NCBI GenBank assembly: GCA_028708195.1
Contig: JAQVZK010000171.1
Location: forward strand, 1-5,475
Direction of reading: 5' to 3'
Origin: Desulfovibrio sp.
GTDB lineage: Bacteria; Desulfobacterota; Desulfovibrionia; Desulfovibrionales; Desulfovibrionaceae
DNA: 5,475 bases
Below, one piece after another: positions 5,067-5,475 of the stretch (the first letter of the stretch is position 1; each line of letters starts with the position of its first letter). Both the position numbers and the translations under genes were made by a program. Below the pieces are notes generated by a model. The model made no database searches, was not told the origin of the DNA, and was given only the letters and a program-made list of their open reading frames with translations.

Positions 5067-5278
5067 TTTGCTTTTGCCAATGGAACCCAGACCTGGGAGC
5101 CGAACTTCAGGAAGAACTGAAAAATAAAACCCTCAAGTGCATTGCCCTGCCTGCGCCAGCGATTCGTTACGCCCTTGGCGAAGCTTTTGGCCTTGAACCG
5201 GGAAGCGTGACCACGGGTAAAATGCTGGCCGCTCTCAAAGCGTTGGGTTTTTCACATTGTTGGGATACAGAGTTTGCC
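5067..5278 (+). pseudogene. hydA: Internal fragment of [FeFe] hydrogenase large subunit, frameshifted and truncated
   Basis: The plus strand encodes [10 protein letters not shown] up to about 5102, then in the next frame [46 protein letters not shown] and HCWDTEFA. This follows the Desulfovibrio periplasmic Fe-only hydrogenase HydA just after its ferredoxin-like domain, up to the DTEFAAD block at the start of the H-cluster domain. One G appears to be missing at about 5101-5102 (CCGAA where CCGGAA is expected). All H-cluster cysteine motifs and the ferredoxin cysteines are absent. The left end meets the IS630 remnant within about 20 bp, and the right end stops at 5278 where ISL3 transposase sequence begins on the other strand. 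It cannot make an active enzyme. Identification is from memory of the HydA sequence. Confidence 0.85.
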
Positions 5279-5475
5279 CAGTGGCTGCTCTTGTGCTGCA
5301 TCATCTGGTGGTAGTAGCGCTCCACACTGGCTACGCCTATGCGGTGCTCGTCGGCGATGTCCTTGCAGGAAACACCTTTGTTGTAGGCCTGAAAAATGTT
5401 GCGCCTGAGCCTCTCTGTTGTTCTGCTCCACACTTTTATGCCTGCAAGTCTGGTATTAAAATATCTACCGCATTC
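5278..5475 (-). pseudogene. ISL3-family transposase fragment, running off the right edge
   Basis: Read on the minus strand from the right edge, the frame gives CGRYFNTRLAGIKVWSR, then [34 protein letters not shown] and HKSSHW. This is the zinc-binding/helix-turn-helix part of an ISL3-type transposase, normally followed by the DDE domain (typically a GIDEHRF-like block). Here the similarity stops at Trp (codon 5280-5278), and the frame then reads antisense hydrogenase sequence to a stop at 5167. The DDE domain is therefore missing on this side. The N-terminus is outside the window. No IS terminal inverted repeat is visible at the junction. Confidence 0.8.

Noticed and set aside
5167..5433. Minus-strand ORF of 88 codons as a real gene
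   Set aside because: It is a chimera of an ISL3 transposase interior and antisense hydrogenase sequence, starting at an internal GTG.

Overview
The window looks like chromosomal DNA of a strictly anaerobic, sulfate-reducing member of the Desulfovibrionaceae (Desulfovibrio or a close relative). The reasons are a diheme quinol:fumarate reductase of the Wolinella/Desulfovibrio type, an oxygen-labile two-subunit class I fumarase, a remnant that reads like the Desulfovibrio periplasmic [FeFe] hydrogenase large subunit, and genes of moderately high GC. The species cannot be fixed from the sequence alone.

Positions 1-4424 hold one minus-strand gene train, read from right to left: a DASS/SLC13-type dicarboxylate transporter (4424-3075), a previously easy-to-miss 52-codon Cys/His-rich small ORF with a perfect AGGAGG ribosome binding site (3062-2904), fumarase alpha (2840-1995), fumarase beta (1986-1426), fumarate reductase diheme cytochrome b FrdC (1367-738) and fumarate reductase flavoprotein FrdA (727 to beyond the left edge). 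Spacers are 8 to 63 nt with no convincing terminator, so an operon is likely; frdB would be expected just off the left edge. Together the genes form a compact module for importing a C4-dicarboxylate, interconverting malate and fumarate, and reducing fumarate to succinate with menaquinol.

Positions 4425 to about 4956 carry no supported gene. Positions 4501-4800 are only about 18% G+C by hand count, against 60% in a sampled 60-base stretch of the transporter gene. This AT-rich block lies upstream of the operon and holds candidate redox-type operator sites (one Rex-like, one FNR-like); it should contain the operon promoter.

Positions 4957-5475 are a graveyard of fragments: a short minus-strand remnant of an IS630-family transposase with a 13-bp tandem duplication, a plus-strand internal piece of an [FeFe] hydrogenase large subunit (hydA) with a one-base frameshift, and an internal piece of an ISL3-family transposase on the minus strand, which runs off the right edge. 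The hydrogenase and ISL3 pieces are joined with no insertion-sequence end between them, which indicates deletion or recombination rather than a simple insertion.
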